Positions 53,262 to 62,821 are shown, numbered from the stretch's first letter. The stretch is DNA of 64,000 nt from JAHEDH01 sp963753285 (GCA_963753285.1 CAVWBT010000001.1:372001-436000); one strand, 5' to 3'. Numbers and translations: made by a program. Notes: a model not told the origin generated them from the sequence alone.

Positions 53262-53336
53262 CAGGGGCGGAGGGACTCGAACCCTCAACCTCCGGTTTTG
53301 GAGACCGGCGCTCTAACCAGTTCGAGCTACACCCCT
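53262..53336 (-). tRNA. trpT: tRNA-Trp (anticodon CCA)
   Basis: On the minus strand AGGGGTG pairs with CGCCCCT; D-arm GCTCGAACTGGTTAGAGC; anticodon arm GCCGGT-CTCCAAA-ACCGG with CCA; T-arm GAGGG-TTCGAGT-CCCTC. It precedes secE. Confidence 0.95.
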
Positions 53337-53389
53337 CCATGCAGGGACACTTGAGTATACGAACATTCCGGGGTCGTTGGAAAATCCGT

Positions 53390-53704
53390 TCAGTGCGGGA
53401 GCGTCCGTCGGAGCCCGACCACACCGATCCCGACGGCCACGGCTGCTCCGACGGCGCCGAGAACCAGGGGCCGCCGGAGCGTGGAGCGCTCCTCGACCTG
53501 GGGTGGCGATCCGAACGCCGGCGACGCCTCCGGGACCGTGGCGAGCTCCTCGAGGCTCCGCCGGAGGCGACGCTGTCTGGCGATACTCGCCTGACAGTAG
53601 AGACAGGAGTCGATGTGGTTCCTGGCGGGACCGAATGACACGTCGTCACCCGATCCGAGCGCAGTGACCCAGGGCGCCGCGAGCCGACAGTTCACCGACG
53701 TCAC
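53390..53704 (-). CDS. Putative anti-sigma factor with zinc-finger motif and one membrane segment
   Basis: A 104-residue protein. NHIDSCLYCQASIARQRRLRRSLEEL fits the HxxxCxxC anti-sigma zinc finger, and residues 80-97 (LVLGAVGAAVAVGIGVVGL) form a membrane span near the C-terminus. It starts at GTG 53704, overlapping the stop of the ECF sigma gene, so it most likely holds that sigma factor inactive at the membrane. The extracytoplasmic tail is only a few residues, so sensing would be through the membrane or by the zinc site. Confidence 0.8.
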   Translation of the reverse strand: MTSVNCRLAAPWVTALGSGDDVSFGPARNHIDSCLYCQASIARQRRLRRSLEELATVPEASPAFGSPPQVEERSTLRRPLVLGAVGAAVAVGIGVVGLRRTLPH

Positions 53705-54255
53705 AACACGCCCTCCAGATCACGGCGCAGAGCGGTGCGCCCACGATGGAGCCTGACTTTCGCAGCCGTGACCGTGATGCCGAGTGCGTCCGCGACCTCG
53801 GCATGCGACCACCCGTACACGTCCTTGAGGACGACGACCGCCCGATTGGCCGCCGACAGTGACCAGAGTGCCAGCGCAAGCTCTCGGCGGATCCCGAGCC
53901 TCTCGGCGTGGAACTCGAATGGATCATGTGCGGGATCCTCGACGAACTCGATCGGGGTGGTTGCGTGCCGCTTCGCCCGTCGGCGAAGCGTCCAGGCCGT
54001 ATTGACGACGATGCGATGTGTCCAGGTGCTGAACATCGACTCGTGTCGGAAGGATCCCATCGACTTCCAGGCGCGGATCGCCGTCTCCTGCGTGACGTCG
54101 GCGGCAACCTCGCGGTCGCCGAGCAGGCGGAGGGCGAGCGTGAACCATCCGTCGCGATGGCGCCGAACCAACTCCGAGAACGATTCGGCATCTCCCTCGA
54201 TGGCGCGTTCGACCAGATCAGCGTCGGCGACGGGATGAGGGGTCGGGAGCGCCAT
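53701..54255 (-). CDS. ECF-family RNA polymerase sigma factor
   Basis: A 184-residue two-domain sigma factor. Region 2 is ESFSELVRRHRDGWFTLALRLLGDREVAADVTQETAIRAWKSM with the usual DxTQET core, and region 4 is VVVLKDVYGWSHAEVADALGITVTAAKVRLHRGRTALR. The ATG at 54255 shares a base with the stop of the dehydratase gene, and its stop overlaps the anti-sigma start. Targets are unknown; control of the adjacent fatty-acid gene or its own operon is plausible. Confidence 0.92.
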   Translation of the reverse strand: MALPTPHPVADADLVERAIEGDAESFSELVRRHRDGWFTLALRLLGDREVAADVTQETAIRAWKSMGSFRHESMFSTWTHRIVVNTAWTLRRRAKRHATTPIEFVEDPAHDPFEFHAERLGIRRELALALWSLSAANRAVVVLKDVYGWSHAEVADALGITVTAAKVRLHRGRTALRRDLEGVL

Positions 54256-55043
54256 CAGCGGCGCTCGAACGTCGCGGTGACGTAGTCGATGTGACCATCG
54301 GTCACCCGAGCCTGGGGACGGTCCGTGTCGCCGTCCACGATCACGCCCACCCCGACACCCGGAAGCAGCGGCGCGCGGAACCGGAACCGCGCCGCCTGGA
54401 CCGGGCCGGTCGCCTGAAGGATCCACGCCGATTGCAGGAGGCCGTGCACCACGACACCCGGCAGACCCGCAGCGACAGCAGTCTCGTGATCCCAATGGAG
54501 CGGGTTGTAGTCGCGACTGGCGCCGGCGTACTTGACCAGACCTCGCCGACTGACGGACCGAAGGATCGTTGCGCCGGAGATGGATGCTTGGGCCGTGTCG
54601 TCGGTGGCAGGCTCGTCCCGCTCCGCATGCCCGGACGCAGCCGACTCGGAGCCGGAGAGAACGAACGTGGATTCGCCCTCGCACATCGAGCCGGCATCGT
54701 CGCCGACGGTGAGTGAGAACCCGAGGAAGGCGACTCCGCCTCGCTCCCGGAGCTTCGACACCTCTCCCTTGACCGCGATTTCGGTGCCGTATTCGAGTTG
54801 CCGGTGCCACCGGAACGACTGGTCTCCGTGGATCACCCCGTGGCTGTGGGTGGCGAGGTCGGGATCGGCGAGCAACGCAGGTGCCACGGCGAACAGGAGT
54901 GCCCCTGCGAACCCCTGGGGGGCCGCGTCGGTGTGCAAGGCAGGATCGTCCCCGGTGGCGTCGATGAAATCGGCGACCTTCTCTGGGTCGAGTCGGTACG
55001 AGACCGGGCCGTACTCACGGCCTGTGATGTCAGCGAGCGCCAT
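54255..55043 (-). CDS. MaoC-like (3R)-hydroxyacyl-ACP dehydratase, fused HadA-HadB type
   Basis: A 262-residue double hot-dog protein. The first half is a FAS1-like dehydratase domain (GPVSYRLDPEKVADFIDATGDDPALH, and HGDQSFRWHRQLEYGTEI); the second has the MaoC hydratase motif YAGASRDYNPLHWDHETAVAAGLPGVVVHGLL with the catalytic Asp and His. In mycobacteria separate HadA and HadB sit at the same place between rpmG and trpT; here they are one chain. It acts in fatty-acid elongation or a related acyl pathway. Confidence 0.88.
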   Translation of the reverse strand: MALADITGREYGPVSYRLDPEKVADFIDATGDDPALHTDAAPQGFAGALLFAVAPALLADPDLATHSHGVIHGDQSFRWHRQLEYGTEIAVKGEVSKLRERGGVAFLGFSLTVGDDAGSMCEGESTFVLSGSESAASGHAERDEPATDDTAQASISGATILRSVSRRGLVKYAGASRDYNPLHWDHETAVAAGLPGVVVHGLLQSAWILQATGPVQAARFRFRAPLLPGVGVGVIVDGDTDRPQARVTDGHIDYVTATFERR

Positions 55044-55054
55044 ATGGAGGGCAC

Positions 55055-55088
55055 GCTACACGTCTCACGTCTCACGTCTCACGTCAAC
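55055..55088 (+). repeat. Heptamer array 7 (GTCTCAC x3 with edge units)
   Basis: GCTACAC is followed by three GTCTCAC units (55062-55082) and a shortened GTCAAC. The array lies 12 bp upstream of the dehydratase start, in the gap toward rpmG. Confidence 0.88.
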
Positions 55089-55145
55089 GTCGGGTCGCTG
55101 GGAAGGCGTGCAGCGTGTTGCATGTTGCGGTTGGAACGCGAGAGG

Positions 55146-55167
55146 GCCCGGGACATCCGTCCCGGGC
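55146..55167 (-). terminator. Hairpin terminator downstream of rpmG
   Basis: GCCCGGGAC and its complement GTCCCGGGC with a 4-base loop lie 62 bases after the rpmG stop. No strong T-run follows. Confidence 0.65.
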
Positions 55168-55228
55168 TCCTCCGTCTCGAACCGATGAACGAGCACCGGT
55201 CACCGAACACAGGCGGGCGACGCCCGTC

Positions 55229-55390
55229 CTATCGGGTCTCTCGGTGTGCGGTGTGCGCTCGACACCAGCGGCAGAACTTCTTCAGTTCGAGCCGGTCCCT
55301 GGTGTTCGCTTTGTTCTTCGTCGTCACGTAGTTGCGGCGCTTGCACTGCTCGCACGCCAACGTGATCGGCGGTCTCTTGTCACTTGCCAT
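55229..55390 (-). CDS. rpmG: 50S ribosomal protein L33
   Basis: A 53-residue protein. RPPITLACEQCKRRNYVTTKN and KKFCRWCRAHTAHRETR give the two CxxC pairs (CEQC and CRWC) of the zinc-binding form of L33. The ATG at 55390 is 16 bases before heptamer array 8. The position between tuf and the had gene matches other actinobacteria. Confidence 0.95.
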   Translation of the reverse strand: MASDKRPPITLACEQCKRRNYVTTKNKANTRDRLELKKFCRWCRAHTAHRETR

Positions 55391-55405
55391 TGTCGCTTCG
55401 CTTCC

Positions 55406-55471
55406 GTCTCACGTCTCACGTCCCACGTCTCACGCCGTTGTTCGTGTGGCGTGGGACGTGAGACGTGTGGA
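55406..55471. repeat. Heptamer array 8/9: inverted pair forming a hairpin between tuf and rpmG
   Basis: Left half: GTCTCAC, GTCTCAC, GTCCCAC, GTCTCAC (55406-55433). Right half on the same strand: GTGTGGC, GTGGGAC, GTGAGAC, GTGTGGA (55444-55471). GTCTCACGTCCCAC (55413-55426) is exactly complementary to 55451-55464. This is the same inverted layout that encloses the four-helix-bundle gene at 3.7-4.2 kb, but with only about 10 bases between the halves. It may also stop transcription after tuf. Confidence 0.88.
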
Positions 55472-55494
55472 CAGGCCGCCCTCCAGGGCGGCCG

Positions 55495-56685
55495 CTACTT
55501 GTTGATCTTGACGACCCGACCGGCACCAACCGTCCGGCCACCCTCACGAATCGCGAACCGCAACCCCTCATCCATCGCAATCGGATTGATCAACTCCACC
55601 GTCATCTCAGTGTTGTCACCCGGCATCACCATCTGCGTCCCCTCCGGCAACGTCACATTCCCCGTCACATCCGTCGTCCGGAAATAGAACTGCGGGCGAT
55701 ACCCAGAGAAGAACGGGTTATGCCGCCCACCCTCCTCCTTGGTCAAGATATACACCTGCGCCTCAAAATCAGTATGCGGCGTGATACTGCCGGGCTTGGC
55801 CAACACCTGACCACGCTCAACATCATCCTTACCAATCCCACGAAGAAGCACCCCGACGTTGTCACCGGCCTGACCCTGATCCAACAACTTCCGGAACATC
55901 TCGATCCCCGTCGCCGTCGACTTCTGCGTCGGACGAATCCCCACAATCTCAACCTCTTCGTTGACATTGAGGACACCCTGCTCGATCTTCCCAGTCACCA
56001 CCGTCCCCCGACCAGTAATCGAAAACACATCCTCGATCGGCATCAAGAACGGCTTCGCCGTATCCCGATCCGGCTCAGGAATATAGGAATCAACCGCCTC
56101 CATCAACTCCATGATCGCATCCTGATGCGCCTCATCACCCTCCAACGCCTTCAACGCCGAACCACGCACCACCGGAAGATCATCACCCGGGAACTCATAC
56201 TCAGTCAGAAGATCTCTCACCTCCAACTCGACCAGATCCAAAAGCTCCTCATCATCAACCATGTCCGTCTTGTTCATGAACACCACAATCGACGGCACAC
56301 CAACCTGACGAGCAAGAAGCACATGCTCCCGAGTCTGCGGCATCGGACCATCCGTCGCAGACACCACCAAAATCGCCCCATCCACCTGAGCAGCACCCGT
56401 GATCATGTTCTTGATGTAATCAGCATGACCCGGCATATCCACATGCGCATAATGACGATTCGCCGTCTCATACTCCACATGAGAAATCGAAATCGTGATC
56501 CCCCGCTCACGCTCCTCCGGAGCCTTATCGATATTCTCGAAATCCGTGAACACGTTCTGACCACCAACACGCTCAGACAACGTCTTGGTGATCGCCGCCG
56601 TCAACGTCGTCTTCCCATGATCAATATGACCCATCGTGCCAACATTCACATGCGGCTTCGTACGATCGAACTTTGCCTTTGCCAT
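55495..56685 (-). CDS. tuf: Elongation factor Tu
   Basis: A 396-residue GTPase that delivers aminoacyl-tRNA to the ribosome. G1 is GHIDHGKTT, the switch region GITISISHVEYE, G3 DMPGHADY and G4 FMNKTDM; the C-terminal RTTDVTGNVTLPEGTQMVMPGDN is intact. AGAGGAAAT precedes ATG 56685. Codon choice is unusual for the window: many T- and G-ending codons (CAT, GAT, GGT, TTG) where neighbours use C-ending ones. Confidence 0.98.
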   Translation of the reverse strand: MAKAKFDRTKPHVNVGTMGHIDHGKTTLTAAITKTLSERVGGQNVFTDFENIDKAPEERERGITISISHVEYETANRHYAHVDMPGHADYIKNMITGAAQVDGAILVVSATDGPMPQTREHVLLARQVGVPSIVVFMNKTDMVDDEELLDLVELEVRDLLTEYEFPGDDLPVVRGSALKALEGDEAHQDAIMELMEAVDSYIPEPDRDTAKPFLMPIEDVFSITGRGTVVTGKIEQGVLNVNEEVEIVGIRPTQKSTATGIEMFRKLLDQGQAGDNVGVLLRGIGKDDVERGQVLAKPGSITPHTDFEAQVYILTKEEGGRHNPFFSGYRPQFYFRTTDVTGNVTLPEGTQMVMPGDNTEMTVELINPIAMDEGLRFAIREGGRTVGAGRVVKINK

Positions 56686-56733
56686 GATTTCCTCTTGTGT
56701 CGACGGTGCGGACGCTCGTCCGCTTTGGGGACG

Positions 56734-56807
56734 TAGCGGCGGGCAGACTTGAACTGCCGACCTCTCGATTATGAGTCGAGCGCTCTTACCGACTGAGCTA
56801 CGCCGCC
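56734..56807 (-). tRNA. tRNA-Met (anticodon CAU)
   Basis: On the minus strand GGCGGCG pairs with CGCCGCT (first pair G-U); D-arm GCTCAGTCGGTAAGAGC; anticodon arm CTCGA-CTCATAA-TCGAG; T-arm GGCAG-TTCAAGT-CTGCC. It looks like an elongator tRNA-Met, although CAU tRNAs for initiator or modified Ile cannot be fully excluded. Confidence 0.9.
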
Positions 56808-56833
56808 TGGGAGCGACCATTGTGGTCGCTCAG

Positions 56834-56905
<72 letters not shown>

Positions 56906-56931
56906 ATGTTGGTGGTGTCACTGGCGACACC

Positions 56932-57017
56932 TGGTGCCGGGAGAAGGATTTGAACCTCCGAAGGCATACGCCGGCAGATTTACAGTCTGCTCCCTTTGGC
57001 CGCTCGGGCATCCCGGC
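56932..57017 (-). tRNA. tRNA-Tyr (anticodon GUA)
   Basis: On the minus strand GCCGGGA pairs with TCCCGGC, followed by ACCA, so the CCA end is encoded. The anticodon arm GCAGA-CTGTAAA-TCTGC reads GUA, and the long class II variable arm (CGGCGTATGCCTTC) is present. Confidence 0.95.
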
Positions 57018-57092
57018 CAGCCCGGAAACCTCCGGGGGCTTCGGAACTATACAGATGCGCTGGATGGCGCACAAAGCGAAACAGCTGGTCGA

Positions 57093-57581
57093 TCAAGCGT
57101 CGGGAGCGTCGAGCAGCAGCGCCGTTCCGACCAGCACGAGGCCCATCAGGACTGCGATCCAGCCGATCGCACCGAAGCCGACCGAGATCGCGCCGAGGAC
57201 ACCCATGAGAACCCCCCCGCCGATGAGGTAGCGACGAGCCCGCGAGATGATCTGGGTGCGGCGTTCGGCGCCGATGTCGACGAAGCCGTCGAGCGTCTGA
57301 AGCCGGTGGAGGTTGCGGAGCAGTGAGGCCGATAGGAACCACACCGTCGCAACGATGTAGACGAGTGAGAGGCCGAGCCAGATCGGAGAGAACACGACTG
57401 CCGCAACGAGCCCGAGACCGATGAGAGCAGGCCAGAGCCTGCGGAGGCCGGATAGGTGCTCGAGGGCCCACTCGGGTCCACTCGTGGCCGAGCGAACACT
57501 CAGGTTCGCACCCCAGCCGACGGCCACCACGGCGACGAGCCCGGCGACAGCGATCGCGGCGTCGGGACTCAGGCCGATCAT
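57093..57581 (-). CDS. Small membrane protein, unknown function
   Basis: A 162-residue protein with about five hydrophobic segments (AIAVAGLVAVVAVGWGANL, LIGLGLVAAVVFSPIWLGLSL, YIVATVWFLSASLL, two near the C-terminus). The central LHRLQTLDGFVDIGAERRTQII is charged and cytoplasmic. No family recognised. It is 33 bp downstream of htpX on the same strand and may be co-transcribed. Confidence 0.65.
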   Translation of the reverse strand: MIGLSPDAAIAVAGLVAVVAVGWGANLSVRSATSGPEWALEHLSGLRRLWPALIGLGLVAAVVFSPIWLGLSLVYIVATVWFLSASLLRNLHRLQTLDGFVDIGAERRTQIISRARRYLIGGGVLMGVLGAISVGFGAIGWIAVLMGLVLVGTALLLDAPDA

Positions 57582-57614
57582 GTCGTGGCCGCCGGCGCCG
57601 GACGGAAACTGGAC

Positions 57615-58457
57615 TCAGACCCGATAGGCCATCTCCTCCAGCTCCCTGACCCGCTCCTCGGTCGGAGGGTGGGTCGAGAACAGCCGGCCGAAGGTCGCCC
57701 GTCCGCCGAACGCCTTGAGCGGGTTGTCGATGTAGAGGGGGGCTACTGCGCTGTTGACCTTCATCGGGACGCGGGACGTCCCAACCGAGATCTTCTTGAG
57801 CGCCGAGGCGAGATGGAGCGGCTGGCCGGTCAGCTGGGCTCCAGAGCGGTCGGCTTGGAACTCCCTGGTACGGGAGATCGCGAACCGGATGAGCATCGCA
57901 GCGATGGGAGCGACGATGAGGGAGATGATGGCGCCGATGGCGGCGGCCGGGTTCTCGCGGTTGTTGCCACCCCCACCGAAGATGAAGATGCGAGACATGA
58001 TCGTCAGCGCCGCCGCCAGCATGGCGGCAATCGAACTGATCAGGATGTCACGGTTTGCGACGTGGGCCAGCTCATGGGCGAGCACGCCTTCGAGCTCCTG
58101 CTCGTCGAGCATGCCCATGATCCCCGACGTCACGGCAACAGCCGCGTGCTTGGGGTTCCGACCGGTCGCAAAGGCGTTGGGCTGAGGCGAGTCGATCAGA
58201 TAGATGCGTGGCATCGGCATGTTCGCCTGCTGGGTGAGCCGGCGCATGATGTTGTACACCTGTGGGAGCTCGGCCTCGGTGACGGGCTTGGCCCTGGAGG
58301 CGGCGATCGCCAGCTTGTCGGAGAAGAAGTACATCCCGAGGTTGAAGATCGCGGCGAAGAAGAGGACCCCGCCGAAGCTGATCCCGAGCGCTTGACCGCC
58401 GAGGACCAACAGCATCGTCATGAAGGCCAGCAACGCGGCTGTCTTGATGTTGTTCAT
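57615..58457 (-). CDS. htpX: HtpX-like membrane zinc protease (M48B)
   Basis: A 280-residue membrane protease in quality control of membrane proteins. Two N-terminal membrane segments precede PRIYLIDSPQPNAFATGRNPKHAAVAVTSG; the zinc site is LEGVLAHELAHVANRDIL with the distal Glu in SRTREFQADRSGA. The C-terminal THPPTEERVRELEEM is typical. Confidence 0.95.
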   Translation of the reverse strand: MNNIKTAALLAFMTMLLVLGGQALGISFGGVLFFAAIFNLGMYFFSDKLAIAASRAKPVTEAELPQVYNIMRRLTQQANMPMPRIYLIDSPQPNAFATGRNPKHAAVAVTSGIMGMLDEQELEGVLAHELAHVANRDILISSIAAMLAAALTIMSRIFIFGGGGNNRENPAAAIGAIISLIVAPIAAMLIRFAISRTREFQADRSGAQLTGQPLHLASALKKISVGTSRVPMKVNSAVAPLYIDNPLKAFGGRATFGRLFSTHPPTEERVRELEEMAYRV

Positions 58458-58667
58458 GAGCCAAATGGTACCCCGAAGCGGCCGATATCAGTCCTGGACG
58501 GGACACACGTCCAAGACATGCGATCGGCGCCGAGAGCATGTGACTATTTCGGGAATGACACTGGAGCGGCCGCTCAAGAAATGACTAGCCTCCGACCCGC
58601 CTCGCGGCACAACCACCGGGAGGCGAGTCGGCGTCGAACCCGACGCCAGGGAGAGTGGAGGAATACT

Positions 58668-61600
58668 TTGAGACGACTCATCGTGATGATGAGCACGATC
58701 GCGCTGCTGGCAACGATGGCACTCCCATTGGGAGCCCAGGTCGGGCCCGACCGCGCGGACCGTGCTCTTCCAGAAAGCATCGAGGAACTCCGGTTGGACA
58801 GCCCGGCCACGGCCGACGGAGTGACCCTCGGCAAGCTGGACCCGGCCCTGCGCACAGCAACCGGCGACCAGCGGGTCATCGTGCGGCTGGTCGGCGACTC
58901 ACTCGCCGATTCCGGCATCACCAACGAGAACCAGGCAGCCCGTCATGTGCAGAGCGTGGCCCGCAGCCAAGAAGCCCTGATCGACCGTGTCCTCGCACTC
59001 GATCCGAATGCGACCGTTCTCGGACAGGTACAGCGCGTCCTGAACGCCGTGTTCGTGCAGGTGGACTCATCGAGCCTCGACGCAATCGCCGCCGACGCCG
59101 AAGTCCTGCGGGTCACACCGGTCGGGAACTACCAACTCGATCTCAGCGAAACCGTCCCCTACATCGGCGCTGCAGCAGTCCAAGCAGACGGCGTGGACGG
59201 CAGCGGTGTGAAGGTCGCAGTCCTCGACTCCGGCATCGACTACACACACGCCGATCTCGGCGGACCCGGAACCCTGGAGGCGTACGAGGCTGCATGGGGC
59301 ACGTCGACAGCCGATCCACGCAACACCACTCGCGATGGGCTCTTCCCAACCGCGAAGGTCGTCGACGGATACGACTTCGTCGGAGAAGACTGGCCCAACT
59401 CCGCTGAAGCCCCCGATCCCGACCCCATCGATCTCGAAGGTCACGGAACCCACGTCGCCGACATCATCGGCGGAGTCAACGGGGTCGCACCTGGTGTCGA
59501 TCTCTACGCCGTCAAGGTCTGCTCGGCTGTGTCGAGCTCCTGTTCGGGCATCGCGCTCATCCAGGGCATGGAGTTCTCGGTCGACCCCAACGGAGATGGC
59601 AAGGTCAAGGACCGCGTCGACATCATCAACATGTCGCTCGGCTCGCTGTACGGCCAGCCCTTCGATGACGACCTGTCGGCTGCGGTCGACGGAGCCACTG
59701 CGCTCGGTGTGCTCACCGTGGCATCCGCGGGCAACTCGAGTGATCTGCCGTTCGTGACCGGCTCGCCGGCTGCAGCGAACACCGCACTCTCGGTGGCTCA
59801 AACCCAGGTCCCCTCGGCAGCTCTTCAGCTGATCGATGCGGAGACCAGGACAGGGATCCCGGCGGTCTTCCAGCCGTGGTCGACGCCTCTCGCATCGACG
59901 ATCAGCGGACCGCTGCAGTACGGCGATGGAGCTGGCGGCAACCTCAATGGCTGTGCGCCCTTCGCTCCGGGAAGCCTCTCCGGCAAGGTGGTGCTCGTCG
60001 ATCGAGGCGCCTGCAACTTCACGCTGAAGATCAAGAACGTCGCCGATGCAGGTGGAGTGGTCGGAATCATCGGACTGGTTGCGCCCGGCGCCCCGTTCTC
60101 GGGTGGCGATGGCGGCGACCGGCCAATCGACATTCCTGGCTACATGATCGATCAGGCGGACTCGAATGCGCTCAAGGCACGACGCTGGCGAGACGGTCAC
60201 GGTCGATCCCGACAACCAGTTGCCGCTCGTCGGCCAGATGGTCGGTTCGTCGTCTCGTGGGCCTCAGTTCGACGACCTGCGGATCAAGCCAGAGATCGGT
60301 GCGCCTGGCGCATCTGTCTCGGCGATCGCCGGTAGCGGCACCGACACCGGACCGTTTGGCGGCACCTCGGGCGCAGCCCCGATGGTCGCCGGATCGGCGG
60401 CGCTCGTACTCGATGCGACTTCGGCCACCTCGAATGCGCCGGCGAATGGCAGAGCGAACGGCAACGCCGTTGGCCAAGGCCTGAGCCCGCTCGAGATCAA
60501 GGCATTGCTGATGAACAGCGGCGAGACCGACATCGAGATCGACCCGTTCAGCGGCCTTGCCGAGATCACTCGGATCGGTGGCGGCGAGGTGCGGGTGGAC
60601 CGCGGCTCGACGCACCAGCGCTGGCCTACGTCGAAGACGGGTTCAGCGGCGGTCTCAGCTTCGGCTACGTCGATGTCGCTGACGAGACGATCAGCCTGAC
60701 ACGGACCGTGACGGTGAAGAGCATGGACGGTAAGCGTCACACGTTCGACATCACCCCCGGATTCCGTTTCGCCGGCGATGCAGCCTCTGGAGCGATCACG
60801 GTGGATGCGCCTTCAACGGTCACCATCCCTGCCGGAAAGGGCGCAACCCGAAGCTTCGATGTCACGATCACCATCGATGGCACCAAGCTCTCCGGCAACC
60901 CGATGAACTCGGGCAGCCAGGGGTGCAGACCCGAAGGTACTGACGGCAGCCGAGTTCGACGGATACCTCGTCCTCGCCGATGGTTCGGATGAGATCTCGA
61001 TGCCGTGGCACGTCCTGCCGAGGAAGGCCGCTCGTGTCGTTGCGGACACGTACACCCTCGAAGGTGGCGGCTTCCCAGAAGTGGTCGCGCTCGAGAACAC
61101 GGGTGTCGGCACGGCGCAGCTCGATCCGTATGCCCTGGTGGTGACGGATGAGAATCTGCCCGAGGGCACTCGAGGCGAACAGGCGCCAGTCCCGGACATC
61201 CGGGGTGTTGGTGTCAACACCTTCCCGGTGCCCGCCGGCTTCTGTTCAGCCGGAACCGTCGTTCCTTTGGGCGTTCGCGTTCGACAACTGGGAGCGGCAG
61301 ACGCACGCAATCGTGCCCGGCATCTCCTGGATCGATCTCGACACGGATCAGGACGGCACCCCGGATTACGCGGTCTACACCTACTCACTGGCCGGTCTCG
61401 GCACCATCAGTGATGGACGCGCAGTCACGTGGGCAGCGCCCTACCTGTCGTACCCGACGACGCTCGGAAGCTCGAGTGCGTTCTTCTTCGCCGAGCATGC
61501 GACGGAGACGGGGAACACGGTCATGTTGATCTGCGGTGAGCAGGTGGGCCTCACCGGCACGGACATGCTGAACACCAACGTGACGTCGACGGCGTACGCC

Positions 61601-61856
61601 TTCGACATCTACTTCGGTGGGCCCGATGACGAGATCGAAGGAGTTCGGATCACCCCGCTCGGTGAGCGGTTCTTCGGACTCAACAGCCGACATCGCCGGC
61701 GGTGACTCAGGAACGCTGAACGTCTTCGACTTCGGAACGTTCCCGGGTAACACCGAGGAACTCGGCGTGCTGTTGTTCACCAACGGGGATCGGGGCGCCG
61801 GTAACCGAGGTGGCTCAACGGAGGACACGGAGGCCCTTTACTTCCTCACCGAGTGA
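58668..61856 (+). pseudogene. Secreted subtilisin-family (S8) protease with PA domain, several frameshifts
   Basis: The start is TTG 58668 with GGAGG upstream, followed by a signal peptide. The frame is intact to about 60183: VAVLDSGIDYTHADLGG (Asp), DLEGHGTHVADIIGG (His) and a PA insert (GKVVLVDRGACNFTLKIKN). The Ser motif GGTSGAAPMVAGSAAL is in the next frame. Further shifts near 60603, 60921 (in a GGGG run), 61265 and 61681 must be undone to read a C-terminal beta-rich region ending at 61856. The joined product is about 1,060 residues, probably a wall-associated or secreted protease. Five shifts in 1.5 kb mean decay or poor local sequence. Confidence 0.8.
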
Positions 61857-61882
61857 CTCGGTCGGATCGAAGCCGAAGGACA

Positions 61883-61907
61883 GCGCCGCGGGAATCGCCC
61901 GGGGCGC
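61883..61907 (+). terminator. Possible hairpin terminator after the protease gene
   Basis: GCGCCGCGGG and CCCGGGGCGC pair with one mismatch around a 5-base loop, 27 bases after the stop. No clear T-run follows. Confidence 0.4.
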
Positions 61908-62128
61908 CGTCTGTTCGTCACGTGCGATGCGATCTCGGCCAAGCCCACCAGTATGGACGCCGTTCGGGATCACTCACCCGGAGTGCGCAGGGCGAGTGAC
62001 CTTGCGTCAGAGGCTGTCCAGGGCCGGCCGACGTTGAGCCGGAATCGCCGTGCGGGGGTGTGATCCGAGACCGTCTCGCAGAGCTTAAGAGCCGTTCTCG
62101 GGCCCGACCCGGTAGTCGAGTGTACGTG

Positions 62129-62605
62129 TCACCAGCAGCCCGTTCGACCCAGTATCCGGGTGTGCATCCCCGGTGTAGGGCAGCCGAGCGAACCGTGGTC
62201 CGGACAACCGAGTCGGCCCGGATGACTGTCATGGCCGACCAATCCGTACCGTGTGCGCCTCTGCCGGAGCACACCGCGCCTGACGATCGGATGGCACCAC
62301 CAGTCGTACTCGATGCGTCGGTCAGGCACAGCTGCGTGGCGCAGATCGGGACGAGTCGTCGTCGTAGGCACCTCACCTTGTTCGGTCACGTCGTCGTCCA
62401 GATTCCGCTGGTCGGGACCGTCGTGGTCGTCCGCCGTTGTCTGCAGCACTCTCGCCAGCCCGGTGCTAGCGGAGGCAGCACTCGGTCGCTCGCGCGCCTC
62501 CACCGTTGCCCTCGTACCATCGGTCTCACCACTCGTGGAGTCGACGACCCCAGGAGATGCGCATGCACCGAGCACGACCGCTGCAATCAGAACTGTCTTC
62601 CTCAT
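62129..62605 (-). CDS. Putative short lipoprotein (reading frame uncertain)
   Basis: The first 20 residues are a clear lipoprotein signal (MRKTVLIAAVVLGACAS). The next 75 are Thr/Asp/Glu rich (SGETDGTRATVEARERPSAA, DVTEQGEVPTTTTRPD), like the linkers of other lipoproteins here. Beyond about residue 95 the sequence becomes His/Arg/Cys rich and unlike a natural protein, so a frameshift near 62320 is likely. Function is not recognisable. The bases at 61908-62128 show no further gene. Confidence 0.5.
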   Translation of the reverse strand: MRKTVLIAAVVLGACASPGVVDSTSGETDGTRATVEARERPSAASASTGLARVLQTTADDHDGPDQRNLDDDVTEQGEVPTTTTRPDLRHAAVPDRRIEYDWWCHPIVRRGVLRQRRTRYGLVGHDSHPGRLGCPDHGSLGCPTPGMHTRILGRTGCW

Positions 62606-62821
62606 CTTCTGGTTCCTTCCCCCGCACGTTCATCCGAGAGTGCAGCGACGTGATCTCTCCAATCAGACAACCATCAGGCGTGCTGTGGTGCTCTTTCGTA
62701 ATGTCGCCCCAGATCCTCGCTTGTTACCGCCGCTCGACGCGACTGGACGCCTCTTACATGAGGGCTATCGTGTCGATGAGTGGGTGCGGGCCTTCGCACC
62801 AGGGAGAACAGGGAGATACTC

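Noticed and set aside
57456..58667. Upstream extension of the subtilase frame across htpX
   Set aside because: It is antisense to htpX, and a good ribosome site with TTG and signal peptide sets the start at 58668.
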